A DNA stretch of 64,000 bases from Anaspis maculata (GCA_949128115.1 OX421962.1:36975745-37039744); one strand, 5' to 3'. Positions 21,955 through 33,722 are shown, numbered from the stretch's first letter. Translations and numbers: made by a program. Notes: generated by a model from the sequence alone, not told the origin.

Positions 21955-22985
21955 TAACCTATTTTCAGTATTTTACTTTCCCGACCCGTCCCCTCACTCG
22001 GAAGGGAAAGTTATGTGATGATGCAGGAAACCGTTCTGACACGACAGCTGCCAAACCGTTAACCCGATTGACTTGAAATTTGGTATACAGACAGGATCTT
22101 GATGTCAAATAAGCTGATTAGCTTCTGTCATCTGTCATCTGTCAAACTGAAGTGTCACTATCAAAAATGACAGAAGGTTTATCTCACGAAACTTGACTTG
22201 CAATATGTCGTGTGAAAGCCCTGAAAAAGCTGTATTCAGTACAGTTTGAAATATCCCTCTAACTGTCACTTGTCAATGATTAATAAATGTCAAAGTTTAA
22301 AAGTTCACCATTCAATAATTCAGAATCTATCTGATGGATGGAACCAACTTTGACTAGAAGCAACACAACATAAGAACCAAACTAAGACTGCAGTTCGAGT
22401 TTTCCACCATTTTCTAGTCGGGCGTTACAAATTTTTGAATTTTCTCCTGGCCGTTACCACCAGAGACAGCCACCCACCCTGGTTTTGACCAGAACGACCC
22501 GCGTTTGATGGAGGACTTCGGTCAGACGCTCTTTCTTGCTTGAGCATCGACTTTTTTCGAAAAATTTCAATTAATATCAAAAGTAGATTGCATTGGGCGT
22601 CGTGTAGGCTTGTTTTCGAATGCGACGCAGTACTGATTTTCCGACGGTGATTTTTTAAAAATGGAACTTACACATTCCGTTATCTCCAAAAAACTGCAGA
22701 GCAAACCTCGACATGCGGTAAGCTCCACGAAATATCCATTTTAAGTGCAGACTTGCTGCGGGTCATAATTGGAGGAAGTATCAAAATAATTTTTGAAATC
22801 GAACCAACGGTTCTCGATTTTTCCACTCACGAAAAACTGCAAATTTTCAACTTTTATCCCGTGCACAAATTTACAATTTTTTTTCAAACAAGAGATAACT
22901 GGTTCTTGAACGTTTTTTAACAATTTCTTTTCGCAATTTTCCGGAAGTTTTCCAGTTAAAAATTTAAAACCAGCTTATCGTAGCT
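21955..22985 (-). repeat. Dispersed repeat family Q, inverted copy
   Basis: Reverse-complement match over about 1 kb to 41680-42790. Shared blocks include TGACAGATGACAG-type sequence (22125-22150), GAATAATTGAATGG-type sequence (about 22310), TTTCCACCATTTTC and GTTCAAGAACCAGTTATC-like sequence near 22900. A shorter fragment lies at 29610-29850. No coding signal; class unknown. Confidence 0.7.
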
Positions 22986-23761
22986 CTTTTTGTAATTTCC
23001 GTAGGTTCCTGGATACCAGTCGGGAAAGTTTTGTGTCGCCCACAACAGATTTCTTCTCCATGTAAAGATGAACTGACAAGTTTTAAGTTGTGCATCGTTC
23101 CTGACTAATTTTTATGCGCTCTGTTTATTTATGAAATGATATTGTTAATACTGGTATTTCTTGAAGAATGGCAAGCTAAAGAAGTTGTCCATGTGACTAC
23201 AATTTTTTACAATATATTCACAATGTTTCCAATCGATATCTTAGTATCAAAACATCATCAGAAATAATTAAGCCGAACTGTTAACTAAGTACATTTGTTT
23301 GAACTGGAGATCAAACTGCGTCAGAAAGTCTTTACAAATACACTTTTCTCGAGCGGTAGTATTTCGGCAGCGTTTTTCTAACAGGGGCGACCCGAAAATC
23401 GACGGCCAAATGCGATGAAAACAGCTTGGCGGCATGTTGTGCGATCGCAGAGTGTTGCGGCATGTTCGTCAACGCGTACCTACACACACACACACCTGAA
23501 TGTGTTGCAGTATCTGTTGCATGTTGCATTACACGTTGCATTGCACGTTGCATTACACGTTGCAGATACAGCGCGCTGATGAGTACCCGTCTTAACAATA
23601 ATTCGCACCTACAGGACTGGCCTCAGTCATGAGCTCATAGTGAGCATCAAACCATTCAATTTGATGCATCAATTATCAAAATTGGACAACAAATAACGGA
23701 GCTATGGGACTTTTTGCTTGGAATGGTAGCCAGGGGAAGGGAGAGGGGGTCAAAGATAAAG
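22986..23761. other. Unassigned, with a repeat end at 23500-23592
   Basis: GTTGCATTACAC/GTTGCATTGCAC 12-mers in tandem (23517-23565), followed by CAGATACAGCGCGCTGATGA, match 15928-15970 inverted. A (CA)n run lies at 23485-23497. The rest is unassigned. Confidence 0.5.
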
Positions 23762-23885
23762 TATAGTACGGAACACGAGTAGTAAAGCAATTACGCACTC
23801 AGGGAAATGCTACGCTTGCTCGTGTGCAACTTTTCCCTGCGTACGTAATATGCTACTTACTACTCTTGTTACGTAATATACTAAT
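23762..23885. repeat. Hairpin of about 120 bp
   Basis: ACGAGTAGTAAAGCAATTACG pairs imperfectly with CGTAATATGCTACTTACTACTC, and CAGGGAAA with TTTCCCTG. Small palindromic element, no coding. Confidence 0.65.
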
Positions 23886-23890
23886 TTCTG

Positions 23891-24262
23891 TTATCCAGGA
23901 GGTTAGCGGCCAGACTATTCGGATGTCGCTCCAGTCTGACTTGGTAGCGTTTGCTGGCTTTTCTCACTTCACGTAGCACATTTTCAAGTCTTGGTGGATA
24001 GTTTCATTGGTTACAAACTATGGTGCATCAGCTGATATCCGCAAGGTTTTAGGTTGGAACCGCTGGATAATGTCCAAATCGCTGTTGCTAGTCGTTCTCC
24101 TGCTTAATTCCGTACATCCAGACTGGCTTGACAATCACCTTGTTAACGAGAATTTTGTTGTTTAGAGATAACTCTGATTTTCTGCCGAGCAGCCAGTACA
24201 ATTTAGAGAGTTTGAGGGCAAGCTGTTTTCTCTTTGGAAGAATCACCTCTGACACCTCTCTG
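23891..24262 (-). pseudogene. Jockey-like LINE C-terminal relic
   Basis: The minus strand encodes KRKQLALKLSKLYWLLGRKS, then SLNNKILVNKVIVKPVWMYG, the region after the RT catalytic core in jockey-clade LINEs. This is followed, in shifted frames, by REVRKASKRYQVRLERHPN and LAANLLDN, matching the conserved C-terminal end. Several stops and frameshifts show it is dead. No catalytic RT motif remains. Confidence 0.75.
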
Positions 24263-24524
24263 TGTCAGTCCAAATCCTCTCCTCTATCCCTCAAAACAGC
24301 CCCAAATTATTCATGAGATTGTTTTAAATATTTTTTCATCAATTCTGTGGTAACATTCTAGATGAATCTGAATTTTCAGAATTTTTGTTGGTTATTTAGT
24401 TGTTGATGGTCATCCTACGAAGAATTTCAATTCATCAATGAGATTTTTTCCATGATTTGTCTTGTAATCACGACGTGAAATTCGACAGCTTCACAGGGTT
24501 ACAGGGTTTTGGCCGGAAATTGTG

Positions 24525-25150
24525 ATTTTCGTCCCACTGTGGGGCGCCGGGCGGGAATAAAAACTGATTCTTCGAGTTCCACGCAAGTTTGAAGTTTGAA
24601 GGTTCAATCTCAATGGAAACAGCTAGAAAACACTTCAGCCTATTCAACCTGAGTGTTATTACTAATCAAGTGGGAAGGGAAAATGCAAATAATAGCTGTT
24701 GAATTGGACATCACAAGAAGGCACATTTTTTTGTGGGCTGCTCATCATAAAATACCAATGTCGCAATTTTGACTTCATCAATGGATGAAGCGACTGCGAA
24801 ATAATGGAGAAAAATAAAAACATGTCGATACAACATTGTTTTCCATCGAGAAAAAGATGAAAATGGATTAATTCGACCAGGTGAAGGAAAATTTTTTTCA
24901 AGTGCGACGAATGACCAAAGTGAAAAAACCAATGCTGTCAATATTCACGCACAATAGAGTTGTATGCTTCCTTCAAGATAGAAACAGCAATATTCAACGG
25001 TGATTTGGTAGAAAGTCCTTGCTTGCACCCAAAACTTTGGGAGGCTCCTGCAGCCCCCCCAAGGGATGAGTTCTTGGTGCTTCGGATGGATCGACTTCAA
25101 GAACCCTGAAGAGCAATCCTGCCGAAGGATATTACTTCTTCATTAAGTGT
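24525..25150 (-). repeat. Dispersed repeat family I, copy 2
   Basis: Inverted relative to 13579-15475. It has uninterrupted sequence where copy 1 carries the piggyBac relic (near 25105) and the hAT-like MITE (near 24990), so it serves as an empty-site reference for both. GGCGCCGGGCGGGAA marks one end, shared with 42843. Confidence 0.75.
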
Positions 25151-25275
25151 AAAATTCAATGTGCATTGTTGCAATATAAACAACTTATTCTGTACAATAA
25201 TGAATTATATGCATTGAAATAAAGTGATACCCTCCTATAGCAAACGATAATGCTGAAAAAAAGTAAATAGCTATT

Positions 25276-25389
25276 TACGATACAAGTGTTAAAAGTGACA
25301 GGTAGTAAGCGGGGATGATTGCGAAACGAGCGCTAGTAAGTAGAGCAACCCCGCGAACAAAATAAGACACTTTTAACGCGTGTATCGTA
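25276..25389. repeat. Hairpin of about 114 bp
   Basis: TACGATACAAGTGTTAAAAGTG pairs with CACTTTTAACGCGTGTATCGTA, with an inner GCGGGG/CCCCGC. The adjacent piggyBac-type element seems to have landed in a second copy of this repeat, because its joined flanks read GTGTTAAAAGTGAC. Confidence 0.75.
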
Positions 25390-25501
25390 CAAGATTTTAC
25401 CTTCAATGGTCTTTGAAATGTTTGGTGAATGTCAGAATTTATTAAAAATATGACAGGAACGCGCAGAATCCTAATTTTCTCACGTCGCCCATGACGACGT
25501 G

Positions 25502-26953
25502 TTAACCCATTAATGCATGAAGTTATGGAATTCTATATTTTCAATTTTCTTCCAGTGAAATAGTCAATAGAGATTATTTTTAGAGATATTTTGTTTAAAA
25601 CAAAATTTTCCTACAATTTTTGGTAAAAATACAGCATGTTCGTTATAACGAACGTTATGCACACTGGTTCATTACTTTTTTTTTTGAGAAATACAAAATT
25701 TGAAATCTATCTTGTATGGTGCTGCATAAAACATAATTTTGGATGCAACACCCTATGACACTTGAAACGTGAATTTACAGTTTTCCCACAGTTTTCTTTT
25801 TCAGAATATTCTGGCAGATGGTTCATGTGGTCATACCTTACATCATGAACTGACGCTGGTGTTATTTTTCGTCTATTTGATTTTTTCCAATCCCAATTTT
25901 TGGAGCCAAACCTAATTGGCTTTTTTTATAACCTGTTTCGCAAAATGTTTTCTTTAATGGGGTATCATGTTTTCGTCGATACTGAGGTTTTGGTCTGGAC
26001 CCCCATTTAGTCTAAAGTTGTCATTGAGCTTGTCAATTAGAGACTGTGATCTGTACAACTTTTTTTGAATGTCGATTTGGCTGTTGTTGTTCAAGGGTAT
26101 ATGTCTCAAAATAGCTTCAAATAATGTGTTTGGTCTTATATTTTCAGATAATATCTTCGGAACGTCATGTCATTCTCGTTGGAGCAGTACCTACATTTTT
26201 TTATTTGGATAATTATTTTCATATCCAGACAATAAGAGTCCTCCAAATACCACGACTAGTCCACTTCTATTTATTGTCAAATCATAATTTTTTTAGTGAC
26301 CATCATACATTGAGTTTCAATATTCAACATCTTCTCTTCGTCAAAAATAAAAAAAACTGAAAAAATTCAAGTGGAGTGCTTTTACTGTAATAAACTGTAT
26401 CACGTAGATTTCGCATGCTACATTTTTATTGTGTTCGAAAAATAGGATTGTGGCTGGCCCAGTTTACCTTTTTTCTTTTTTTTTTCAAAAGAAAATGTCA
26501 ATCTCAATCCACAATATATAAAATTTCATTATGATTTCATACGCATAGGGTACGTGGCGCATAACGTTCGATAAAACGAACAAGATAAATAAAGACAATT
26601 TTTCTTATAAAAAACATGAACTGATACATTTTTAGTATGTGGAATCAGTAGTAGGATACTTGGAGTATATTATTTACTAATTGCATATGGCAATTATTAA
26701 AAATTGTATGTGAAAAAAATATGTTCGCTTACCCGCCGCGACGAGTTTTATAATTCGAGATTCATCACTATTTGATATTATTTTATGCAATGTTAAAATA
26801 CCTTTCACTATCGTATAAAATAGTCAAGATGTTTTATCTCAACTTAGATAATGTGTTTTCATAATAAAAATAATGAAACTGTAACAAGAACTTGTCACAA
26901 AAAAATAAAATATGAACGTTCGATAAAACGAACATTATGCACTAATGGGTTAA
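25502..26953 (-). mobile_element. piggyBac-type element with TTAA target sites
   Basis: TTAACCCATTAATGCAT at the left (TTAA 25502-25505) and ATGCACTAATGGGTTAA at the right (TTAA 26950-26953) are inverted repeats with exact TTAA duplications. The motif AACGTTCGATAAAACGAAC, or its TTCGTTATAACGAACGTT variant, is repeated near both ends (25638, 26565, 26914). It contains a degenerate transposase on the minus strand. At 1.45 kb it is shorter than the usual 2.3-2.5 kb, and therefore internally deleted. Confidence 0.88.
25745..26345 (-). pseudogene. piggyBac-type transposase relic
   Basis: Minus-strand reading, in shifting frames: FGGLLLSGYE and MTFRRYYL-like segments (about 26270-26150), then EAILRHIPLNNNS, then SLIDKLNDNF and LSIDENMIPH. 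LSIDE is the block carrying the first catalytic Asp in piggyBac transposases. After a deletion comes VHDVRYDHMNHLPE and a truncated Cys-containing tail near 25790-25840. The order matches piggyBac, with the second half of the catalytic core missing. Stops and frameshifts make it non-functional. Confidence 0.8.
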
Positions 26954-28294
26954 AAGTGACGGGTATTATTTAACGCTTGTAGATAAACAATCTCTATTTA
27001 TTATTAGATACCTATTATAATTAAATTTAACCGTGTTCCATCTGCGTTACGTATTTAAATAGCTCATTGAAATCTGGAATCAGGTTGGTATAATTATTGC
27101 GTTTCCACTGCGTTCAGCCACGTATTGACAGTAACTGGACGATCAATGCTGCATCCTCCCATAAACAATCCCCTCGACCGCGCACGGGATTCGGCTACAA
27201 AGCTGCGATTTGTCTTTCGATCCTCTGCGCTCTCACTTTTTTGTGGGCCATTCTCGACTTCTTTATGCGGCTGTTTAATGTCCACCACGACTATTAGCCG
27301 AATAAAATACCTCGTCCGTCCAAATTAGGATATTTCGGCTTAATATTCTCCGGACGAAGTGTTCGAGATGCTATTTATTAGTTTACCCGGACCGGTTCTC
27401 TGGACCGAACAGACCAGGGCAGTAAAATGTTGCATTAAAAAACGGTTTTTACGCTGGGAGAATGAGTTTGAGTTGAATTGTGACCGGCAGTAACTGTGGC
27501 GCAAGATGTGTGTCCTATATCCGAATCACAATTATGTCTCCTATGTAATTGTGTCGATGGCTACTACTAACTAGTGTCACTGTGACACCAAGTCAAAATT
27601 CATTAAATCGGTACACTCCGCGCGAAACAGTCTCCGTTTATTTTGCGCGCGATCGTACCTGGTGACTCCGGACACGGAAAATAAAAAATAAAAACTACTA
27701 ACTATAAAATTTTAACAATTACCTAGATAGTCCCTAAGATACTGTATACTTTTCTTTCAAATCAGAATTGTACCAGATAAGCACTAGACCCCGATTTCCC
27801 CCTGCCTTGTTTCACGCCAGTGGAAGCGACGCAAACAGATGTTCGTGCTTTTCTGAGGAGATTGTCGTTGCACTACTCCTTTTCACCACTTCGTCGTGTC
27901 TGTCACAATGTTATTGCAAAAAAAATTGAATAATCTCGGCCTGTGAGAAAAGGGTTTTCTGCATTCGATCGCTGCTATGTACATCATTCTCAAGTGGAGC
28001 GCACGTGACCCAGACTCCCGGACTACCGCAGGTTCTATTTGCCCATCACGTGAGTTTTGTGGTTACCCGTTCGTTTTCTCACAACAGGTCGCTTCGTACG
28101 GCACTCAGCTGGATTGCGCCTACTCTATCGCCTGAATGCACCGCTTGTGCCGCCCGGCTTTCCATTGCTTGAGTGCACCGCTTGTGCCGCCACCAGCTTA
28201 CGGCGCAACTGGTCAGGCGAGTCACGCTAGCGCTGCAAGCAGTTGCTACTGAAGACAAATTCAGTTCGTGCCCTCCACCGAATCTGGAAGTTGA
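26954..28294. other. No recognised gene
   Basis: Starts in the second hairpin-repeat copy (to about 26990), then AT-rich sequence. Overlapping frames at 27094-27328 on both strands (64-67 codons) show no motif. GC content rises from 27990 towards the foldback element. No gene could be supported. Confidence 0.4.
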
Positions 28295-29105
28295 GTCGGG
28301 AGCCCACTCAGCGGTCCACAGCGAAATCAGTCCACAGGTCAAACATCTCACCGGAAAAAAGTCCACGACTCATTTATCCCCGAGATCTCCCACCGCGAAG
28401 ACATCCGCTGCTAAAACGATCCACCGGAAAGAAGTCCACCACGCATTTGTCCCCGAATTCTGACACCGCAAAGACATCCACTGCTCAAACGGTCCACCGG
28501 AAAAAAGTCCACCACGCAATTATCCCCGAATTCTGACACCGCAAAGACATCCACTGCTCAAACGGTCCACCGGAAAAAGTTCCACCACGCATTTATCCCC
28601 GAGTTTTCACACCGATAAATCATCCTACAGCTCAAATGTCCCCCCGAAAAAAGGTCCACCGCTCATTTCGCCACTGTCATAAATGCCGCCTATACCCATG
28701 GACTATACATATATGGGCGGGTCCGGACAGTGGATGAATGCGTGGTGGACTTTTTTCCGGTGGATCGTTTCAGCAGTGGATGTCTTCGCGGTGGTAAAAC
28801 TCGGGGATAAATGAGTCGTGGACTTTTTTCCGGTGGGACGTTTGAGCAGTGGATATCTTCGCGGTGTCAGAACTCGGGGATGAATGCGTTGTGGACCTTT
28901 TTCCGGTGGATCGTTTTAGCAGTGGATGTCTTCGCGGTAGCAGAGCACGGGGATAAATGCGTTGTGGACCTTTTTCCGGTGGATCGTCTTAGCAGTGGAT
29001 GTCTTCGCGGTAGCAGAACTCGGGGATAAATGCGTCGTGGACTTTTTCCCGGTGGGACGTTTGAGCTCTGGGCTGATTTCGCCGTGGACTGCTGAATATG
29101 CAGGG
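28295..29105. mobile_element. Foldback element with 73-bp tandem-repeat arms
   Basis: The left arm carries about four units of 73 bp beginning AAAAAAGTCCACCACGC and ending GGTCCACCGG (28356-28670). The right arm carries the same unit inverted (about five copies, 28730-29060). The outer edges pair as GGCGAAATCAG/CTGATTTCGCC (28320 and 29073). The loop is about 60 bp. Same design as the element at 3386-4790, with unrelated sequence. Peptides such as TAKTSTAKTIHRK on either strand are by-products of the repeat. Confidence 0.85.
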
Positions 29106-29609
29106 TTATGAAGGGTCAAAGGGTGGTCCATTCAGCCTTTCTAGTCCCAGCCCTTCACAGGGTTGGGTAATTACGCGTGAGAAAGATTTTTTACGTGACG
29201 TATAAATTGCCCGCGTAAAATACGTAAGAAACGTGAAAACCCACGTGACCAGCGCAATTCCACCTTGATTCGCTTCTGAACGTCACAGATCATATTCGAT
29301 CTCGAATTTCTCTTTAAAAGGCTTTCTTCAAAATTACAGCTTCCACCGCACAGCTAGTAGTCCAGGAGTTTATGTAATCCCGTGGGATTTTGAATGAAGG
29401 AGAATAGCCATTATGTGAACTACATTCCTTAGATGGCCAGCAATCACACCTCACCGGCTGCTTTGCTTGAAATTCTTGCAGGGGATTTATACAGAGTGGA
29501 ACAGGAAAAAAAATTAAAATTCGTAGCTCCAGCCTGGGAAAAGATGGAACGCTTAAACTGCGGACGTGATTTGATTCTGTTGTCATGTTGCTTCCTGTCG
29601 AGTTATGTT
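29106..29609. other. No recognised gene
   Basis: AT-rich DNA. ACGCGTGAGAAAGATTTTTTACG and ACGTGACG motifs at 29175-29250 resemble 34375-34420, but no element boundary was defined. Confidence 0.35.
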
Positions 29610-29850
29610 GCTTCCTGTCGAATTTGGTCCTGATTCATCGGATAAATTTTGAATAATTGAATAACAAAGCTTTGAACTTTGACATTTTTCATTATCTAAA
29701 TAGGCGGAGAAATATTTCCTACAGTTTTGAATACAGTTTTTCAAGGACTTTCAAATGACATATTGCAAGTTCCGTGAGATATAGTTTATGTAATTTTCAA
29801 TGGTGACATTTCCGTTCGACAGAAAACGTAATAGGCTCATCCGACAGCAA
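29610..29850 (+). repeat. Family Q fragment
   Basis: GATAAATTTTGAATAATTG, then TTTGAACTTTGACATT, then GAATACAGTTTTTCAAGG and CATATTGCAAGTTCCGTGA match 42443-42605 in the same order. Confidence 0.7.
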
Positions 29851-29867
29851 AACCATGTTCAAAATAG

Positions 29868-30190
29868 GTTTTACCCGGGAATAAATTCGGAAGCTGACGA
29901 AATTTGGTGAATCGATCCAGAATTCAACATAGAATAACATTGTAATGAAATTGTCGAAAGTTCCAACTCTTGGCTTTATTCCAGGACCAATAAAAGCGCG
30001 CCATCCTTGAATTTTTTTTCTGTGAATAACTTGTAAACTATTACATTTAGAACACAAACACTAGCGAAGCAAAAATGTAGCCTGTTAAATTCTGAAGAGA
30101 CCAGTATAAAACTCATTACTTTGTGGTCAATAGCCTCTGAGATACAGCGTCTGCAAAAACGCAGTGAAAATACTCAAAATTTATTTCTGG
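29868..30190 (+). repeat. Dispersed repeat S (inverted partner at 38395-38590)
   Basis: AAATTCGGAAGCTGACGAAATTTGG and CTGAGATACAGCGTCTGCAAAAACG recur as the reverse complement in 38550-38400. Likely two copies of a moderately old element. Confidence 0.55.
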
Positions 30191-30570
30191 ATTTTACGTA
30201 ACAATTTATTGCATGGGGTCAGTTCAGGGGCTGTAACGTGGATAGCAAATCTGAGGATTTCAATATGTTTTACGTGTGTAAAAAGCCAATTCAACATTCG
30301 GTATCAGTATCACACTTTTGTCTAGAAGTCGCCGACTTCAAAATCGTACTTTTCCTTGACCTTTGACATCGATACTTGATGTGCCGGAGAATACCCAAAA
30401 ATCGATTTGTTCATACCATGTCATTTGCTTATTTTTTGAAGTAGGGAAAAACCATCCCGGGAATATATGGAGAAATGAAGACCAAAAAAACATGTTTCGG
30501 AATCTCTTTCCTGGCGATGGTTCCTGAGTTAAATGGGTTGAAAGACTAAAACGACCTATTTGGAAAAAAG
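30191..30570. other. No recognised gene
   Basis: AT-rich, no motif seen. Confidence 0.35.
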
Positions 30571-31828
30571 ATAGGTAGTCCGGACATTAAAGGTGGATTT
30601 AAACTCGCAGAAAATAAGAATAAAAATAAAAATAACAATAAGAATAAAAATGAGAAAATGTTAAAAATGAGCTTTCAGATGGAAGCATTTATACACCAAA
30701 ATACGGCGGAGCGGAGCGGCGGTAGCCGAGTGGTACAGGTGATGGCAAGCCAAACCATTCGCGCTGCCCTGTGTGGGTTCGAATCCTACTTCATCCATGG
30801 ATATTTTGTGCTGTCCCCGAGGTTGCATGGTAGAGCAGCTTTATAGCTGAATGCCGCCTCGTAAAATAAGACAATTAAATAAAATAAATAAATAAATAAA
30901 TAAAAATAAGAAATAACAATAAGAATAAGGAGTTCCAACTTTCCATTCACTGTTGCGTATTGAACATGCGCAGATATGGCAACAGTGGCGGCGTAAAAGA
31001 GTCTTTGAGGGCGAAATGTTTCCTAAATTCTGCACAAATCATCCTCAATGCTATTGATTAATCAAGTTACGCGGCTAACCTATGAGAATAATATTCTACA
31101 ATGTGTTTTAAAGCCTTCTGTGGCTTGTGTTTCCTTCCGTTAATGACGAAATCGTAGCCCCTTCCAAAAAATACTTGTCGCCGCTACTGCCCAAGAAATT
31201 TCAGAATAAAAATAACAAGTTGAATCTTTTCAACTTCTGCTCGAAGATAAGCCGAACGAGTGACGAATGCAGTCGAGCTTTGCCGATGACGATGGGGGCT
31301 GCTTTTGTGCAATCTGCAGTACACCGATGTGGCAAAAGTTGCCTGAAACCGCCTGTCTTTGGGTAGGCAAGAAACTCCCACGGGTTGCTTTGTAACGGTG
31401 ATCCAAATGTGGCGCCATCTACCATTTATCCTCACAAGTTCTCATTCGTGGTTTGTGTCTATTACTGCAATGATTTAGATTGAGAAGTAGATACCTACAC
31501 TACACATGATATTAATTTGAAATAATGCGATGTAAAAAATTCATTTGTATAACTACCTATTCAAGTATTATCTATAGATTAGTGATACTGTATAACACAA
31601 AACAAAACAAGTAGGAAAACAACCACAATAACAACAGCATAAAGCTAAACCTGAGACACCTAGGAACAATGTTTCAAACTATTTCTTATTCTTATTTTTA
31701 TTTCTGGAGTATAAATGGGCAGTTGCCGTGCTTATTTTCCTTATTTTTATCCTTATCGTTATTTTTATTTTTATTCTTATTTTTCGCAAGCATAAATCCA
31801 CCTTAACTGATGCTGAATACTGTACGGA
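30571..31828. repeat. Inverted-repeat element with AATAAGAATAAAA arms, SINE inside
   Basis: GGTAGTCCGGACATTAAAGG and GTGGATTTAAACTCGC (30574-30612) pair with GCAAGCATAAATCCACC and TACTGTACGGACC (31788-31827). The adjoining simple A/T runs (AATAAGAATAAAAATAA and its complement) extend the stem to about 90 bp. The SINE at 30714-30900 and an unassigned 31030-31670 stretch lie in the loop. Confidence 0.65.
30714..30900 (+). mobile_element. tRNA-derived SINE
   Basis: The A-box TAGCCGAGTGG (30723-30733) and B-box GGTTCGAATCC (30777-30787) have the spacing of a pol III internal promoter in a tRNA of the Ser/Leu type. They are followed by a tRNA-unrelated body (ATCCATGGATATTTTGTG, CCCCGAGGTTGCATGGTAGAGCAGC) and an A/T tail (AAATA)n. 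A second copy lies inverted at 43084-43250. The cloverleaf is degenerate, and the extra body argues against a working tRNA gene. Confidence 0.85.
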
Positions 31829-31846
31829 CCTTGCACTTGAGGTGTA

Positions 31847-31912
31847 AGATGCCACTTGGCAGACGTGGAAAGTACATAAGTATATTCAATACGTCTGCCA
31901 AGTGGCATTTTG
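31847..31912. repeat. Perfect 18-bp-stem hairpin
   Basis: ATGCCACTTGGCAGACGT is followed after a 24-nt loop by its exact reverse complement. It lies between two larger palindromic elements. It may be a tiny MITE or a small-RNA-like hairpin. There is no evidence for expression. Confidence 0.6.
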
Positions 31913-31949
31913 TATTATTTAGTATTTTGTAAAATAGGATAGGTGCGGC

Positions 31950-33722
31950 GGTAAGTCAAACCTACCTTGCATTTTATTCTAGAGCATTCAGACTTGGCAC
32001 AGTTGCAGTACATACCTTCATCCTTCTTTTTAGAAGTGGAAACAAGGTTGGAACCCCGGAAGAGCAGCGGGTTGCCTACCTAACAGGGGTAGATTTCCAA
32101 ACCTCAACAAATCGTCCGTTTTGGTGACTTCTATGGACGAGGATCGGTCCCCCACTTGGCTTTTACTAGTTTGAGGCATAATGTCAACCTTGGCGATAGG
32201 TCGTGGGAGCGGCTTGTTTACCTTCCAGGGGCACAAACAAATAATACCGGAATCATAGTGTTTCCATCACCATTTTCAATAACTCAGTTATGTTTCAAGA
32301 TATTCGGATGAAATTCGGTAGAACCATATAGAGTAGAGTCAGGAAGAGAATGCCGTGTGCTGCCACCGTCCTTGCTTGCTATATTCGAAAATACGACAGT
32401 CGACTGTTTTCCTCCTTATGGCCGTCATCTTGAATCCACCCATTATTAAATAACTGGAAAATCAATTGGCAATACAAATCATGGTCTTAAGGAATAATAC
32501 AGATGCAAAAATAACTATACCCAGTATGCAGCTTCTCTTTAATTGACAAAAAAGAGCTGTAGGACCATTGGCACATATTTTCACGAGTTTCACAGAGCTT
32601 TGGCGCTCACCATGGTAAAAATGACCATTGGATAGATGAAGAAGAGTGTTTAAAATTATCCTCTATCTTTTTCGAAGTGGGGTACAAAACCATTTTGATT
32701 CAAGTTCACTCTTTCCTGAAATAGCCTGAAAATATTCTGACAAAATGGGTAGTTCACTGTAAAATTTCATACTTTCAAATAGCCGGGATTATAGTCAATT
32801 GAAAAGAATTTACTCACTGAGAATGGTTATTTTTGCACTAAGATTATTGCATATGACCATTATCATTAGTACAGATCAATTCCTGACTTATTCAATAATG
32901 GGTGACTTCAAGATGGCGGCCATGAAAAGAAAAAGAGTCGACTGTCATATTTTCGAAGATAGTGGACAGGGACAATAGCAACAAACGGCATTTCACTCTT
33001 GACTTTACTCTTTGAAGGACTACCGAATTTCACCAAAATATCTTAGGAAATCACCTCGGAAATTACTGATTTGTGAAAAAATGTGAATTCCCATGAAACT
33101 GACCACTAATTTCAGGATTTCTCTGAAACGGCTAAAGATATGGAGACGCGGTTCATTTTATCCTTACAAACATAAAATTGTGAATTTATGTTGCGACTTT
33201 CATGACTCCAATTTTTTTGGTTCAGGAGTTGGAATTTTTGAATTATTGAATACCCTGTATACGACGTCTGCAAGGAGACTCACCATGACATCACCTCTTA
33301 AAAGTTGCTCAGGGGCCTAATGAACATTTTGTGACAAGTCTCATCGCTTGTCTCGCAAGTCTCATTCTTTTGCAAGGTTGTAGCCCCGTAACGTCCGGAC
33401 TAACTGTGATTCCGCTGATTTCTGTTTGTGCCTCTTAAAGATAGGCAACCCGCTGCCACAACTCATCGCCAAGGTCGATATATGCCCGTAACTAGTGAAT
33501 TTAATGTCAAGTGGAGGACCGATCCCGGCCCATGAAAGTCACTGAAACGAACGATTTGTTGAGGTTTTGAAATCTACCCCTGTTAGGTAGACAACTCGCT
33601 ATACTGCTGCTCTCCCAAATTTGCAACCTTGTTACCACTTCTTAAAAGTAAGCTGGGAGTAATGTACTACAACTCTGCCAAGTTTGAATGCTCTAGAATA
33701 AAATGCAAGGTGGGTCTCAAAA
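31950..33722. repeat. 1.8-kb palindromic element
   Basis: The left arm (31952-32510) and right arm (about 32830-33722) are reverse complements. Pairs include CCTTGCATTTTATTCTAGAG with CTCTAGAATAAAATGCAAGG, CTGTTAGGTAGA-type blocks, CCAAGGTCGAT/CCTTGGCGAT, CAGTCGACTG-type blocks and GGCCGTCATCTTGAA with TTCAAGATGGCGGCC. The right arm alone has an extra stretch at about 33062-33402 related to 10385-10775, an insertion relative to the left arm. The centre shows similarity to the 47920-50689 family. Confidence 0.8.

Noticed and set aside
26124..26360. Plus-strand frame with YLDNYF, resembling a piggyBac catalytic block
   Set aside because: The minus strand of the same interval matches piggyBac transposase in the right order and position, so the plus-strand resemblance is chance.
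28173..29131. Frames with repeated TAKTSTAKTIHRK-type peptides on both strands
   Set aside because: Produced by inverted 73-bp repeats; the same peptide appears in mirrored positions and in shifting frames.
30714..30800. A functional tRNA-Ser or tRNA-Leu gene
   Set aside because: The acceptor stem is not convincing, a non-tRNA body and A/T tail follow, and a second diverged copy exists, all typical of a SINE.
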